A DNA stretch of 64,000 nt from Branchinecta lynchi (Eukaryota; Arthropoda; Branchiopoda; Anostraca; Branchinectidae), in contig JAKZAP010000018.1 in the NCBI GenBank assembly GCA_023053575.1, forward strand, positions 21,872,641 through 21,936,640. The letters run 5' to 3'. Each line of letters starts with the position of its first letter. Within the stretch, counting starts at the first letter, position 1. This document shows, one piece after another, positions 25,026 through 35,022 of this stretch. Below the pieces are notes generated by a model. That model was not told the origin of the DNA and made no database searches. It was given only the letters and a program-made list of their open reading frames with translations. The translations under genes and the position numbers were made by a program.

Positions 25026-25629
25026 AAATGCTTACCCCCTAGATCAGCAGCTTTTTCAACAGTTTCCTCTCTGTGATATTTCGAAGCGTAATTTTCTGGG
25101 CCAGTACATTCTCAGTTTACTAGCTCGGACAAAAATAAAAGTGATGTTTCTTATAATACTTAGTAGATCTTTATTTTATGCATAAATAAGCTTGTATAAT
25201 TCAGATTTGAATAGGTTATTTGTTTTTGAATGATTAATGTAGCTATGTTATTTTTTATAAGCTTATTGCATTTTCCGGTACATTTTATAAAGCAAGCTAA
25301 TCAAGCTTCACAACACTATTCCACAAAGAAAAACTGTTAATAGGCACTTTAAGCCATGGAACTTCTGATGAAACGCTAGAACAATCAGGTAAACTGCATC
25401 TGCGGCTTGACTTTGGTGACATCTCAAATATATCCTTTTTTATCAAGCACTGCTGGGAGTTTTTGAATTTCCTGCCACGATATCCTAGCTCCTTTTGGAA
25501 CCAAAATGCCAGAGAGGTAACGAGAAGGGATAACAAGAAAAATGCCGATTTTCATAGCGCCTTCTAAAGGAAGTCGGAAATGTTTATTTGTGAAGCAATT
25601 AATTCAAAGTAAAGCATTAGAAGTATCTA

Positions 25630-25943
25630 AATATTCTTTGAGCCCAAGCTGACTTTGAAACATTTATTCAAACAATCTTTACACGGATACGTCAGCTCTG
25701 ATTTTTCATCAGCGATATTTCGGCCCTTCTTGGCAAGGGTCCTCGTCAGGCTGTCAATCTTCTTGTTCAACTTCGGGGAAGGAAACAAACCTGGTTACAG
25801 GTACCTGGTTACAGGTTTGTTTCCTTCCCCGAAGTTGAACAAGAAGATTGACAGCCTGACGAGGACCCTTGCCAAGAAGGGCCGAAATATCGCTGATGAA
25901 AAATCAGAGCTGACGTATCCGTGTAAACATTGTTTGAATAAAA
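25630..25943. repeat. Large near-perfect palindrome (foldback MITE)
   Basis: Left arm (from about 25663) and right arm (to about 25942) are reverse complements over roughly 125 bp each, meeting at a short 'cctggttacaggta' direct repeat near 25788-25815. Landmarks are 'gatatttcggcccttcttgg' and 'gacagcctgacgagg'. Relatives occur at 51567-51825 and, more decayed, about 29600-29700. The 104-residue open frame through it is an artefact of the palindrome. Confidence 0.7.
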
Positions 25944-26334
25944 AATTAGAAGTATCCATTGTGCTTTAAGTGCTCGTGTCGACTGCAGTAGTGTAATTCA
26001 GAGAGATGTAGCCGCCTTGAAAAACGATTTAGTTTCTACTCCAGCATGCAGAACCTGCAAGTGTCCCAACTCTACAAAATTAACAACTATTATGATGCAG
26101 AAAACCCAAAAGCTTAGTCGGTAGCCTAATCCATTACAAAGGACGAAGCTGTGAAAACCTAGTCAACACTAGCTGCAATTTGTTTATCTCTGTACTATAC
26201 AATTTATAAGTGTACGACGGGCCTTAAGCACGATTTCGATCATTGAAATTGAAAACCAGTTTAGTTCGTAATTGACTTTTCTTAAAAATTTTCTTGTTTT
26301 ACCAAAATTGGTAGATTATGTTGATGATTATGAA

Positions 26335-26765
26335 ACTTCATTCCCGCACACTAGAAACCCAGTTTGATTCCATTTTCGGTCTCAGCTGGGGATTCTATGT
26401 CAGGATCGCACTTTCGTTCAAGACAATCGGACCAGTACGAAAATTTGTACTTTTTTTGCAAAATAGGCTGAAAAAATGACATTTACTTTTTTCTGGTGCT
26501 TTATACGCCGAATCCGATATCAATTTCGATTTCAGATTGTCATTTTGCATTAGAATCGTACTTCAGTTCAAGAATAACGGACAACCACGAAAATTTTATC
26601 TTTTTTTTCTAAATACGTAAAAAAATGGTATTAAAAGCCAAAAAAACGCTTATTTTGCGTCGAGCCAGGATATGAAACTTTGGATATGTTATTCAACTTT
26701 TTATTCTCTACACGATGATGTAAAAATCATTTCGGTTGCTATTTGTTTCGGGTCAAACCTCCATT
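26335..26765 (-). repeat. Right copy of the inverted dispersed repeat pair
   Basis: Reverse-complement relative of 11935-12365: 'aggatcgcactttcgttca', 'ggacaaccacgaaaatttt' and 'gccaaaaaaacgcttatttt' match the left copy inverted. More 'aagtttcatc'-family repeat follows at 26.77-27.1 kb. From 27.1 to 28.5 kb nothing coding is visible, only poly-G/poly-T tracts near 27.82 and 27.91 kb. Confidence 0.6.
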
Positions 26766-28499
26766 TGCCTGTACTATTCCCTCAACCCCCGAAAGATGAT
26801 TGGATCAAGGAACATAAGTTTTCCTAGGGCGTTATGTCGGTTCCTTAAGTCACTAATACGCCTGCAAAGTTTCATCGTCCTTAGAATATCTGGATCTATC
26901 CTAACTGGTGACCAACGGAATCCGAGAAACACCCTCCAACTCCCCAACAGAGCTCCGACACGACTTGGTTCTGTCAATTACGTATCCAGGGCTAATGCTG
27001 GTTTTTCCCACCATGTTCCATCCTAATCCCTGGTGTCTAAGCGTTTCACGAGACTTCCGATGCCCCCTCCCCCCCCATAAGTATCTGATCTGATCCCGAG
27101 TGAAAATAAAGATAGAGACAGTTATGTAGTTCCTATGACCCTATTGTCACAATACAAACCCTGTATACGTGATTGGTCATTGTTTTGTATTGGTTCTATT
27201 TGCGTCTAAAGTTGCTATAGTCTAATAGTTTTGTATCATTCTCAATAGGTACCTGTCAATCATTAATGATGCGGCTTTTAAGGTCTGGTATGGGAGCAAA
27301 AAGATTTAGGGCTCTTAGGGGGATCGAACCCTCAGTTCCAAGTCGCTTTTGTTCTGAAGCAAAATTGTGCTTTTAGCAGTTTATGGATCAAAATAAGACC
27401 GAAATTTTTTGACTCCCTGTCAGAGAAAGTTTGCGAGGAAATTAGTTTAAAAGAAATAGTTTGGTACAACTGGTCCTTGAATTATACATGTTTAGATAGT
27501 CCGCCTTATGTCTGACTTTTCCAAGGAATTTAAAAATAGATGGTCATTTCTTTTGAAGTTACTCCTGTTTGAAGATTTCCTCTAGTTGCGGCCGCTGGGA
27601 GAAAATGCACGAGTCTTAAACTCCCTAGTCTTACGGTTATTTTTTTTTAATCTAGACCGATATCAAGGCGGTAATACGACCTCCGAGCCTGACAAGCTGG
27701 TTTTAGCAGAATATTCTGATAGGCGGTGTCACTTCTGAATAGCAGTAGTATTTTGTTCGGCTTTTGCTTTTCCATTTGTAGCTGTAGCCAGGCCCGTATC
27801 CAGGAATTTATTTCGGGGGGGGGTTGCCTGCGGGTCGGACAAAAAAGTACAAAAAAGACACAGATCAGAGGGAAAAGACTATAAAAATGGTTATTTTTGT
27901 ATTTTTTTTTTGTTTGGGGGGGGGGGGGCGCTGGATACGGCCTTGGCTCTAGCTTTAAGCTTTTTTGGAGATTCTCACCTTTTGCCAAGTCGTCTTTTCT
28001 TCTAAGTACTTATCTCCTTTCCTTGGATACAAATTTAATTTGTGACAGATAGTGGTCAACTACAGCGAGTTCACTTTTTGCAAGGTGCGAAGAAAGGTGA
28101 AAGTCGCCGTTTGTCTTTGGGGGATATGGTCAAACAGTTCCAAAGACCGAGTAGGAAAACGCAAAAAACATAAAAAGCCGTAAAACGGCAAGTGAAAAGG
28201 CGAACAAAGACGCACCAGCAATTGGAATCCACCGCTAGCTGATTCTTTTGGATTCCGACCTAACTCTCGTTTCTTAGTAATACGTTTGAATACTCATTGA
28301 CTCTAACCTGACTTGGAATCAGATGTAACAAGACCAAAGGTTTCGATGGGATCCCAAAAGTTCAATATTTGATCCGGACAATTGGGTCGTGTCTCCGCCA
28401 GACTCCTTGAACATTTTTACTATTAAAATTCAAAAACAGGTTAATAATCTGAGAAAAAGAAATTCAGGTAATGAATCAGCATGTGTGTTTACCCCTATA

Positions 28500-29320
28500 A
28501 GCCATCTCTGTTTTAACGAAAACTTCCTGCCACTTGCCAATTTCCCAGTTTTGGCCGAATTCCGGAACTACTTTTCCGGCGAAAAAAGAAAGCTCAAAAA
28601 CGAACTCAGCGTATCTTCTTTCCCCAATACTTAACATCTAATCAACTTCAAATAAAAATTCAGCTTATAAAAAATCTCCAGCCAGATTCCCGTCGAACTA
28701 TATGTCCGGGTAAAAAATGATTGTCATACACGGATTCATCATCTCTTTACCCCTAAATCGAATATCTAATCAACTACAAATAAAACTCTAACTTTTAACA
28801 ATTTTCGGTTTTGGCTGGATTTCGGGCGAACTACTTGTCTGGGTAGAAAATTGTTTTCACATAAGTGTTCAGCATGCCGTCCTACCCCTAAATCGAACAT
28901 CTAATCAACTTCAAATAAGACTTTTACTTTAAACAGACTTTCCGGTTTCGGCCGGATTCCGGGAGAACTACTTGTTCGGCGAGAAAATGGTTTTCACCAT
29001 TGTGTTCAGCATGCCGTCCTACCCCTAAATCGAAGATCTAATGAACTTCAAATAAGACTTTTACTTTTAACAGACTCTCCGGTTTCGGACGGATTCTGGG
29101 CTAACTACTTGTCCGGCGATAAAACCGTTTTCACCATCGTGTTTAGCATGTCTTCTACTCCTAAATCGAACATCTAATCAACTTCAAATAAAACTTTTAC
29201 TTTTAACAAACTTTCCGGTTTCGGCCCGACTCCGGTCGAACTACTTTTCCGATGACAAAATGATTTTCACCATGGTTTTCAACATGTCTTCTTACCCCAT
29301 AATCGACTATCACATTATCT
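28500..29320 (+). repeat. Tandem repeat, about 136-bp unit, six copies
   Basis: 'aatcgaacatctaatcaact' recurs near 28626, 28756, 28891, 29028 and 29164 (spacing about 130-137 bp). Each unit also holds 'ccggtttcggccggattccg' and 'gaactactt'-like blocks. Copies differ by 10-20% by eye. No ORF is conserved between units. Confidence 0.7.
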
Positions 29321-29429
29321 GTTTAAAAGTATTTAATTTGCCCCTTAATTTAAAACCCCTCCCCCGTCCCTAAATGTAGGGCTAAATAGCTCGTCTACGA
29401 ACTTGACCTTACTCTTGAGCCAGACAATA

Positions 29430-29570
29430 ATCACACCAAGTTTCATCAAAATATTTCATTCCCTTCGAGAGTTACAGTGCGCACAGACGGACGGACGGAC
29501 AGACGGACAACTTTTGCGATGTCATAGGTATCCCTCCACTTACGTTTTGGGATCCCAATAAATGACTCAA
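29430..29570. repeat. Dispersed repeat ending in (acgg) tetranucleotides
   Basis: 'caccaagtttcatcaaaata', then 'agagttacagtgcgcacaga', then a run of cggacggacggacagacgg (29483-29510). This layout, an 'aagtttcat' block leading into GAC-type tetranucleotides, is shared in part with 52.70-52.74 kb and with the start of the giant satellite. Confidence 0.5.
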
Positions 29571-29747
29571 AATGGATTGAATAAAATTGGTCAGTTCGAA
29601 TTATGTTCATTCCGATATTTTGATCCTTCTTGGTAAGCGTTTAAAGCTTTTCAAACCCAAGAGGATCCTTACCAGAAAGGGCTGAAATATCACCGTGAAA
29701 CATGTACATTTTAAGTTATTTCTTTTTCGATTATACTTTTATAACAA

Positions 29748-30024
29748 TGTCGTGATTTGATTAATCAACACCTTTTGTTACGTGTGTGATAATGGACGAG
29801 TAGCCCCTCGCCGCGCCGGCAGCAATGCTAATGCCGGGCGATGAGAGAAGTAAGGAAAAATGAATTTGAAATTCATTCCACTGTGAACGCTCTACCAGAA
29901 CAGTCAGTGAACGTTATTTGATAATCGTGTATTGGTGACCGAATAAGGTTAAACGGTTAAGTACCATTTGAGTTCGTTGTTAATTCTTTTGCCAGTAAAA
30001 CTTAATTTTCTTCAGACTATTGAA
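29748..30024 (+). repeat. 5' LTR of the gypsy-type element
   Basis: 277 bp, beginning 'tgtcgtgatttgattaatca' and ending near 'cagactattgaa'. It matches the split 3' LTR. It contains 16 bp ('aatgctaatgccgggc' region near 29824) missing from the 3' copy: 277 minus 16 equals the 261 bp of the 3' copy. The exact last base is uncertain because no terminal CA is obvious. Confidence 0.85.
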
Positions 30025-30039
30025 CCAATCCATGACAAG

Positions 30040-30054
30040 TGGTGTCGAAGTGCG
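30040..30054 (+). promoter_or_regulatory. Possible primer-binding site
   Basis: 'tggtgtcgaagtgcg' lies about 15 bp after the apparent LTR end. TGG at the start is common in tRNA primer-binding sites of metazoan LTR elements. The offset from the LTR edge makes this tentative. Confidence 0.3.
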
Positions 30055-30189
30055 ATTTTACTGGCATAAATTTAACAATTTGAGAGACTAAACGTAAACG
30101 TATTAATTACGAAAGTAAACCTAATAAGGCCCGATTTGTGAAATCAATCAAGGTTTTAACGATTATACAGTAGCAGTTCAACTCAGTGT

Positions 30190-30800
30190 TGGCATTTTGG
30201 TCGTGCTTTAGAGCGCATAAAAAATTGCTTCAGAGCGATTTAGGTCGTGCTTTAGAGCGCATAAAAAAATTGCTTCAGAGCGATTTAGGTCGTGCTTCAT
30301 AGCACTCTGGTCGTGCTTTAAAGCACTTCGGGTCGTGCTTCACAGGGCACAAACGTCGCTTCAAAGTGATTGAGGTAGTGCTTCACAGCACTCTGGTCGT
30401 GCTTCACAGCACTTCAGCCGTGCTTCACAGCACACAAACGTCGCTTCAAAGCGATTAAGGTAGTGCTTCACAGTGCTCTGGCCGTGCTTCACAGCACTTC
30501 GGCCGTGCTTCACAGCACACAAACGTCGCTTCAAAGCGATTGAGGTAGTGCTTCACAGCGCTCTGGCCGTGCTTCACAGCACTTCGGTCGTGCTTCACAG
30601 CACACAAACGTCGCTTCAAAGCGATTGAGGTAGTGCTTCACAGCACACAAACGTCGCTTCAAAGCGATTGAGGTAGTGCTTCACAGCGCTCTGGCCGTGC
30701 TTCACAGCACTTCGGTCGTGCTTCACAGCACACAAACGCCGCTTCAAAGTGATTGAGGTAGTGCTGCACAGCAAATTGGTCGTGCGTCAGTACAATCCAG
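30190..30800 (+). repeat. Leader tandem array of micro-palindromes, about 85-bp unit
   Basis: Between the 5' LTR and gag, 85-bp units ('aaacgtcgc' at 30436, 30521, 30606 and 30734, with one partial extra unit) consist almost wholly of short hairpins: 'gtgcttcacagcac', 'cgcttcaaagcg' and 'gtgctttaaagcac'. The leader RNA of the retrotransposon would fold into a row of more than 20 small stem-loops. Confidence 0.75.
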
Positions 30801-31162
30801 TCGCTTCACAGCAAGATCCAACTGGGAGATCTACAGAACCTTCTGGTGGCGGCTGAGAATATACTCACCACAAGATTAAGACTGGATTCCAGAGAACCGT
30901 CCGAATTCTGGAAAGGTCGAATCAGACGAACCAGGATCGTCGGGTATTTGTAAAAGCGGACCAAGAACAAGGAGCCTTGCCCGAAAAAAAGCCACCTCTG
31001 AGCGAATTTTCAAGAAGTACACTCTAAACCCAAGGGTGTGAGACAACTTCATCAGTTTCATCGCCAGATATCAAGGTTTCCAGTTATGACGCGGATTGGG
31101 AAAACTGCGTCGTAAGTCCTCTGGCTAAAGAAGAAGTCAAGTTATTCCAAAGCTGTGACAAC

Positions 31163-32243
31163 TTGCTGAACTTGGACAATTCCAGTTACGAGGACGCTTT
31201 TGAGGATTCTAATAAAACAGCTGTAGACCTTACTGACAAGGAAAGAAAGATGGATCAAGCCGAGATTGTTGAGTTGTTGAAGAAAACGATGGAAATCAAC
31301 CTCAGCGCCATGCAGACAACGATGCAATCGGCCATGGCAGCAGAAAGAGAAGCAACCAGGCAACAAATTGAGTCCTGGACAGCACAGTTTGCCCCGCTTG
31401 TTCAAGCAGACTAACCAGGCAGCAATCCAGAGCACCCCTAGTACTGTTTCTACAGCAACCATTCACGTGGCTAAATACATCGAAGGAAGTGATATCGACG
31501 TGTACCTTTCCATGTTCGAAAGGGCAGCGACCCAAAATAACTGGCCCCAGACAACATGGGCAGTCAGGTTACAGGCGCTATTCTCCGGAAAAGCAGCTGA
31601 GGCGGCTGCCCTCGTTCCGCCCACCGAAAGCAACAATTATGACCGAGTCAAGGAGACAATCCTTAGAAGATTCCAGATTACTTCCGAAACATATCGGCAG
31701 CGTTTTCGCACAATCGCGAAAGAAACTGATCAGTCTTTCACTGATTACGGGAACAAACTGGAACAACTGATGCTGAAGTGGTTAGACTGCAGTGACTACA
31801 AAACCATCACCAGTGTAGCTCATCTACAAGGCGACATAGAAGGTATCCTCCGAAAACTGTTGGTAGAAGAGTACATCAGTTCAATAAAGAATGAACAACT
31901 CAGACTCCGCTTAAGAGAGCTCAAGGATCCTACCTTAGAAGACGTGTCCCGCACTGCCGAGAGCTATTTCCTTGCACGGAAAGACGAGCGTGAGACGACC
32001 AAATTCCAGGGCCCTCCTAAGCAGAAGACAGCCCCTCCTAAGCCGAAGCCAGAAGCAGATAAGCCTGACGAAGGTCACTCGGCTGAAGCTGCTGAGAGTA
32101 AAACAGCGCGACACGAATATACAAGTGGCCCGTCTTACAATTTTGGACGAAAAGGTCACAGAGCAAAGGACTGCAGAGCTCCAAGGAAGAATGTAGAAAC
32201 TATGCTGGCCAGGAGTCCAAGCAGAGACGCTAATCCGCAGTAA
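31163..32243 (+). pseudogene. gag: Gypsy-type gag (capsid and nucleocapsid), frameshifted
   Basis: The N-terminal part lies in one frame (31163-31414: acidic start, then a helical segment rich in Met, Gln and Glu). The capsid part lies in another frame (31414-32243), so a shift separates them near 31410. The capsid region has the Ty3/gypsy-like features 'YIEGSDIDVYLSMFERAA', 'WAVRLQALFSGKAAEA' and 'LEDVSRTAESYF'. A Pro/Lys-rich stretch follows, then a nucleocapsid knuckle in which the first two Cys of the CCHC pattern are lost ('SYNFGRKGHRAKDC'). Gag forms the particle and packages RNA; this copy is degenerate. An in-frame TAA separates it from the protease. Confidence 0.75.
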
Positions 32244-32576
32244 CAGTTCCAACTTTACGGAGAAATCGAAGGTAAACCTGCCAAGATTCTGGTAGACTCC
32301 GGAGCTACTTTAACGATAGTTCACCAGAAGTTCGTGTCCCAGGAAGAAAACTGGAAAGATCAGAATGAGATATGCTGTGTTCATGGGGACCATAGAACCT
32401 ATCCTGTCCGCAAGGTGCATATCACAGCTGGACAGAACGGAGAAGTTTCTAAGGGCGAGATCGCAGTAGTTGTAAGTTCCACGCTTCCAGTGGATGCCAT
32501 CATTGGACATACTTTTCCAAGATTCCTTGATCTATGTCGACCAGCAGTTCGGGGAAAACAGCGGCAGTCTTGCTGA
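32244..32576 (+). pseudogene. Retroviral-type aspartic protease of the gypsy element
   Basis: It directly continues the gag frame after one TAA stop (32241-32243). The active-site motif 'LVDSGATLTIV' lies near 32290 and the second conserved 'DAIIGHTF' flap/helix motif near 32495. In the family the enzyme is a dimeric aspartic protease that processes Gag-Pol. The frame ends at 32576, and a shift near 32560 joins the sequence to the next ORF. The single in-frame stop could be a mutation or a readthrough site; decay elsewhere favours mutation. Confidence 0.7.
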
Positions 32577-34209
32577 CAACTCGATCTCACACATATGAAG
32601 AACAGTTCAACAGGTCAAGAGACATTCCGGAAAATGACGTCACACAGATCAATGTAGACATAGGAGAGAGCACCCAGACAGAACCAACGAGTCGCCGACA
32701 GAAAAGGAAGGCTAAGGACGTTCGTAGACGAGAGCAGACAGCCGCTTCCGAGAGTGAGGAAGATCCAACCACCTTGAATGCTAAACAGTTGAGCAAACTT
32801 CAAGCGGACGATAAGAGCCTAGAAGGATGCTGGAAAAGGCTAACCAAGGACAAGGATTCAAAATATCGGATGGGTTAGTATACCGAGTCAGCGAATCCAG
32901 GCTGGATGGCACGGAGCAGTGGCAACTTGTTCTTCCACGGATTTGTAGAAAAGCCGTCCTCCGTATCAGTCATGATATCCCAATGAGCGGACACACGGGA
33001 CGAGCGAGAAGTGCTGACAGGATCCTGCAACGTTTCTTTTGGCCTGCTCTCAGAAACAACGTGGCTCGTTACGTCAGGTCCTGTGAGGTCTGTCAACTCA
33101 CGGCAAAGGCCAAGCCTAGGGAAAGAGTGCCGATGGTTCAAATGCCCATCATTACGGAGCCGTTTCGAAGAGTAGCAATGGACATAGTTGGACCACTAAC
33201 TCCTTCCAGAAACGGATTCAAGTTCATGCTAGTGTATTCGGATTACGGGACAAGTTACCCGGAGGTATTTCCTTTGAGAACAACAAATGCCCGCAAGATT
33301 GCCGAAGCACTGGAGCAATGTTTCTGCCGCTTAGGGGTTCCGGAGGAAATCCTTACTGATCAAGGCAGTAACTTTCTGTCAAAAGGCTTAGTGGCCCTGT
33401 ACACCATGCTGGGTGTAAACGCCATAAAGACTAGGCCGTACCACCCTCAAACTGACGGCCTGGTCGAGAGGCTCAACGGCACACTGATATCGCTTCTCAA
33501 GAAGTTCACTTTCGACAATGCGAAAGACTGGGACAGGCTGGTTCCCTACATCTTGTTTGCATACAGGGAAACACCCCAGGCTTCGTGTGGATTCAGCCAC
33601 TTTGAAATGTTGTACGGTCGGCGCCCCAGAGGCCCATTGGATGTTCTCAAGGAACAATGGGAGTCGCACACTGAAAAGGAAAACGACTACCAAACAACAC
33701 CCGTGCATCATCTGCTCGTAGTTCGAGAACGCCTCCAACACATCATGGAAACGGTGCATGTAAACTTGGAGCACGCTCAAACCAGACAGAAAGTCTACTA
33801 CGACCGGAAAGCCAAACAGAGATATTTGGAAGCCGGTGACGAGGTTCTAGTATTGTTGCCAACAGGCACACATAAGCTAGAAACACGATGGAAAGAACCA
33901 TTCAAGATTATCCGAAAACTGAACGACGTCAATTACGAGGTGGAGCTCACAGGAAGAAGGAAAGGCAAGATTCTGCACATTAATCTTCTGAGAAAATTCG
34001 AAACACGTGAACCAGAATTCGCTCTTTTCTCCAAAGAATCTGACTTTGTCCCGACCTTTGATGCTTCAGAGAAAGAGGATTCAAACAAACATCTGTCGGG
34101 TGAGTCGATCAGACACCTGACAATCGAACAAAAAGAACGTCTCTTGGACATTATACATAAGTTTCGAGCGACATTCTCCGACAAGCCTGGTTCGACTGGA
34201 CGCCTGTAG
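32534..34209 (+). pseudogene. Gypsy-type integrase placed directly after protease; RT/RNase H absent
   Basis: A charged linker (32534-32878) and then a 460-residue frame (32827-34209) form the integrase, with a frame shift between them. Features in order: HHCC zinc-binding domain (H..H then 'SCEVCQ', about 33000-33100); catalytic core with 'AMDIVGPL' (Asp), 'LTDQGSNF' (Asp) and 'GLVERLNGTL' (Glu); a GPY/F-like C-terminal module around 'TRWKEPFKIIRKL'. The tail, 'IEQKERLLDIIHKFRATFSD', resembles the spacer that normally precedes reverse transcriptase, and the ORF then stops. Order PR-IN with RT expected afterwards fits Gmr1-like elements. The RT-RNase H block has been lost from this copy. Confidence 0.75.
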
Positions 34210-34313
34210 CTGTCGACGAATCAACGAGCCATTCCAAGGACGTGTGATTCGACTTAGGAAATAGGGTGCAGAAATACTTGTTCGGTGTAAATTGGGTGCA
34301 ATATAAAATCTTT

Positions 34314-34329
34314 CTTAAGGGGGGAGGAA
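34314..34329 (+). promoter_or_regulatory. Polypurine tract of the gypsy-type element
   Basis: 'aaggggggaggaa' immediately precedes the 3' LTR start 'tgtcgtga' at 34330, the expected position for the plus-strand primer of LTR retrotransposons. From 34210 to 34313 there is only short 3' untranslated sequence. Confidence 0.75.
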
Positions 34330-34391
34330 TGTCGTGATTTGATTAATCAACACCTTTTGTTACGTGTGTGATAATGGACGAGTAGCCCCTC
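34330..34391 (+). repeat. 3' LTR, first part, ending in the Polinton target site
   Basis: 62 bp matching the start of the 5' LTR, ending with 'cccctc' (34386-34391). The same six bases recur at 48053-48058 on the other side of the Polinton and are a single copy in the 5' LTR, so they are the target-site duplication. Confidence 0.9.
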
Positions 34392-35022
34392 AGTAGTTAT
34401 ATAAAGGGGGTTCTAGCTCACCCTCCCCCCAATTTCAAAACCCCATTTTAACATCAATTTCTTAAATTTTAACATCCTTTTTACCAAATTATCCCCCTTT
34501 TTAAGAACATTTTTATTTTCTTACTTCCAAAATAAAGGATACAAGAAATGAGAATATTACCCTTTACTACATATAAAATACTACAATATACTACTACTTC
34601 TTTTTTTTACATTTTTCATTTTTTATTCAAATATTACTGAGTAAACAGTTCTAAATCCACATATGTTTCTTTGTTCTTGTTTTCGCGTACAATAGGCTGC
34701 AAAACTAGATTTTTCTTTAAAAGTAATTCGTTAGCAATGGCATTATATTTCTGTGTTATAAACAAATCACAGGGTTTGTCATTATGATTAATAACTACAA
34801 CCAACTTATCACCATATTTTGTCTTAGCAATTCTCATTTTAACAATAGTATATTTCAATCCTAGAACTAGTTCTTCTTTCCTGATTGTCTCATTGTATTT
34901 ATTCATTCTGATTGTATTCAAGACTTCCTTTGTGGACTCCATTTATTAGGGGATGATTTTATTAAATAAAAATCCAGGCTCACGAACTCACATACATATT
35001 TTTATTGATAATATCTAATGTA
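34392..35022. repeat. Polinton left terminal inverted repeat (631 bp)
   Basis: Reverse complement of 47422-48052, equal in length. The only difference I found is G at 34984 against the A/T equivalent at 47460. It contains the whole 102-residue TIR gene and the last few codons of the major capsid gene. A TATATAAAGG box lies within the first 20 bp and points inward. Confidence 0.95.
34634..34942 (-). CDS. TIR-encoded small protein, copy 1 (possible OB-fold)
   Basis: 102 residues, identical in translation to the copy at 47502-47810 because both sit in the TIRs. Start context is TAATAAATGG, 37 bp after the capsid stop. The core alternates hydrophobic and charged residues around 'MRIAKTKYGDKLVVVINH' (about 36-53). 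An Ile/Val..TKYG..VVV pattern is often seen in small beta-barrel single-strand-binding proteins, so an OB-fold DNA-binding role is my inference; no family was recognised with certainty. Being present at both ends doubles the gene dose and places one copy at each terminus. Confidence 0.7.
   Translation of the reverse strand: MESTKEVLNTIRMNKYNETIRKEELVLGLKYTIVKMRIAKTKYGDKLVVVINHNDKPCDLFITQKYNAIANELLLKKNLVLQPIVRENKNKETYVDLELFTQ

Noticed and set aside
25655..25969. 104-residue open frame
   Set aside because: It reads through both arms of a palindrome, so its two halves are mirror products; not a gene.
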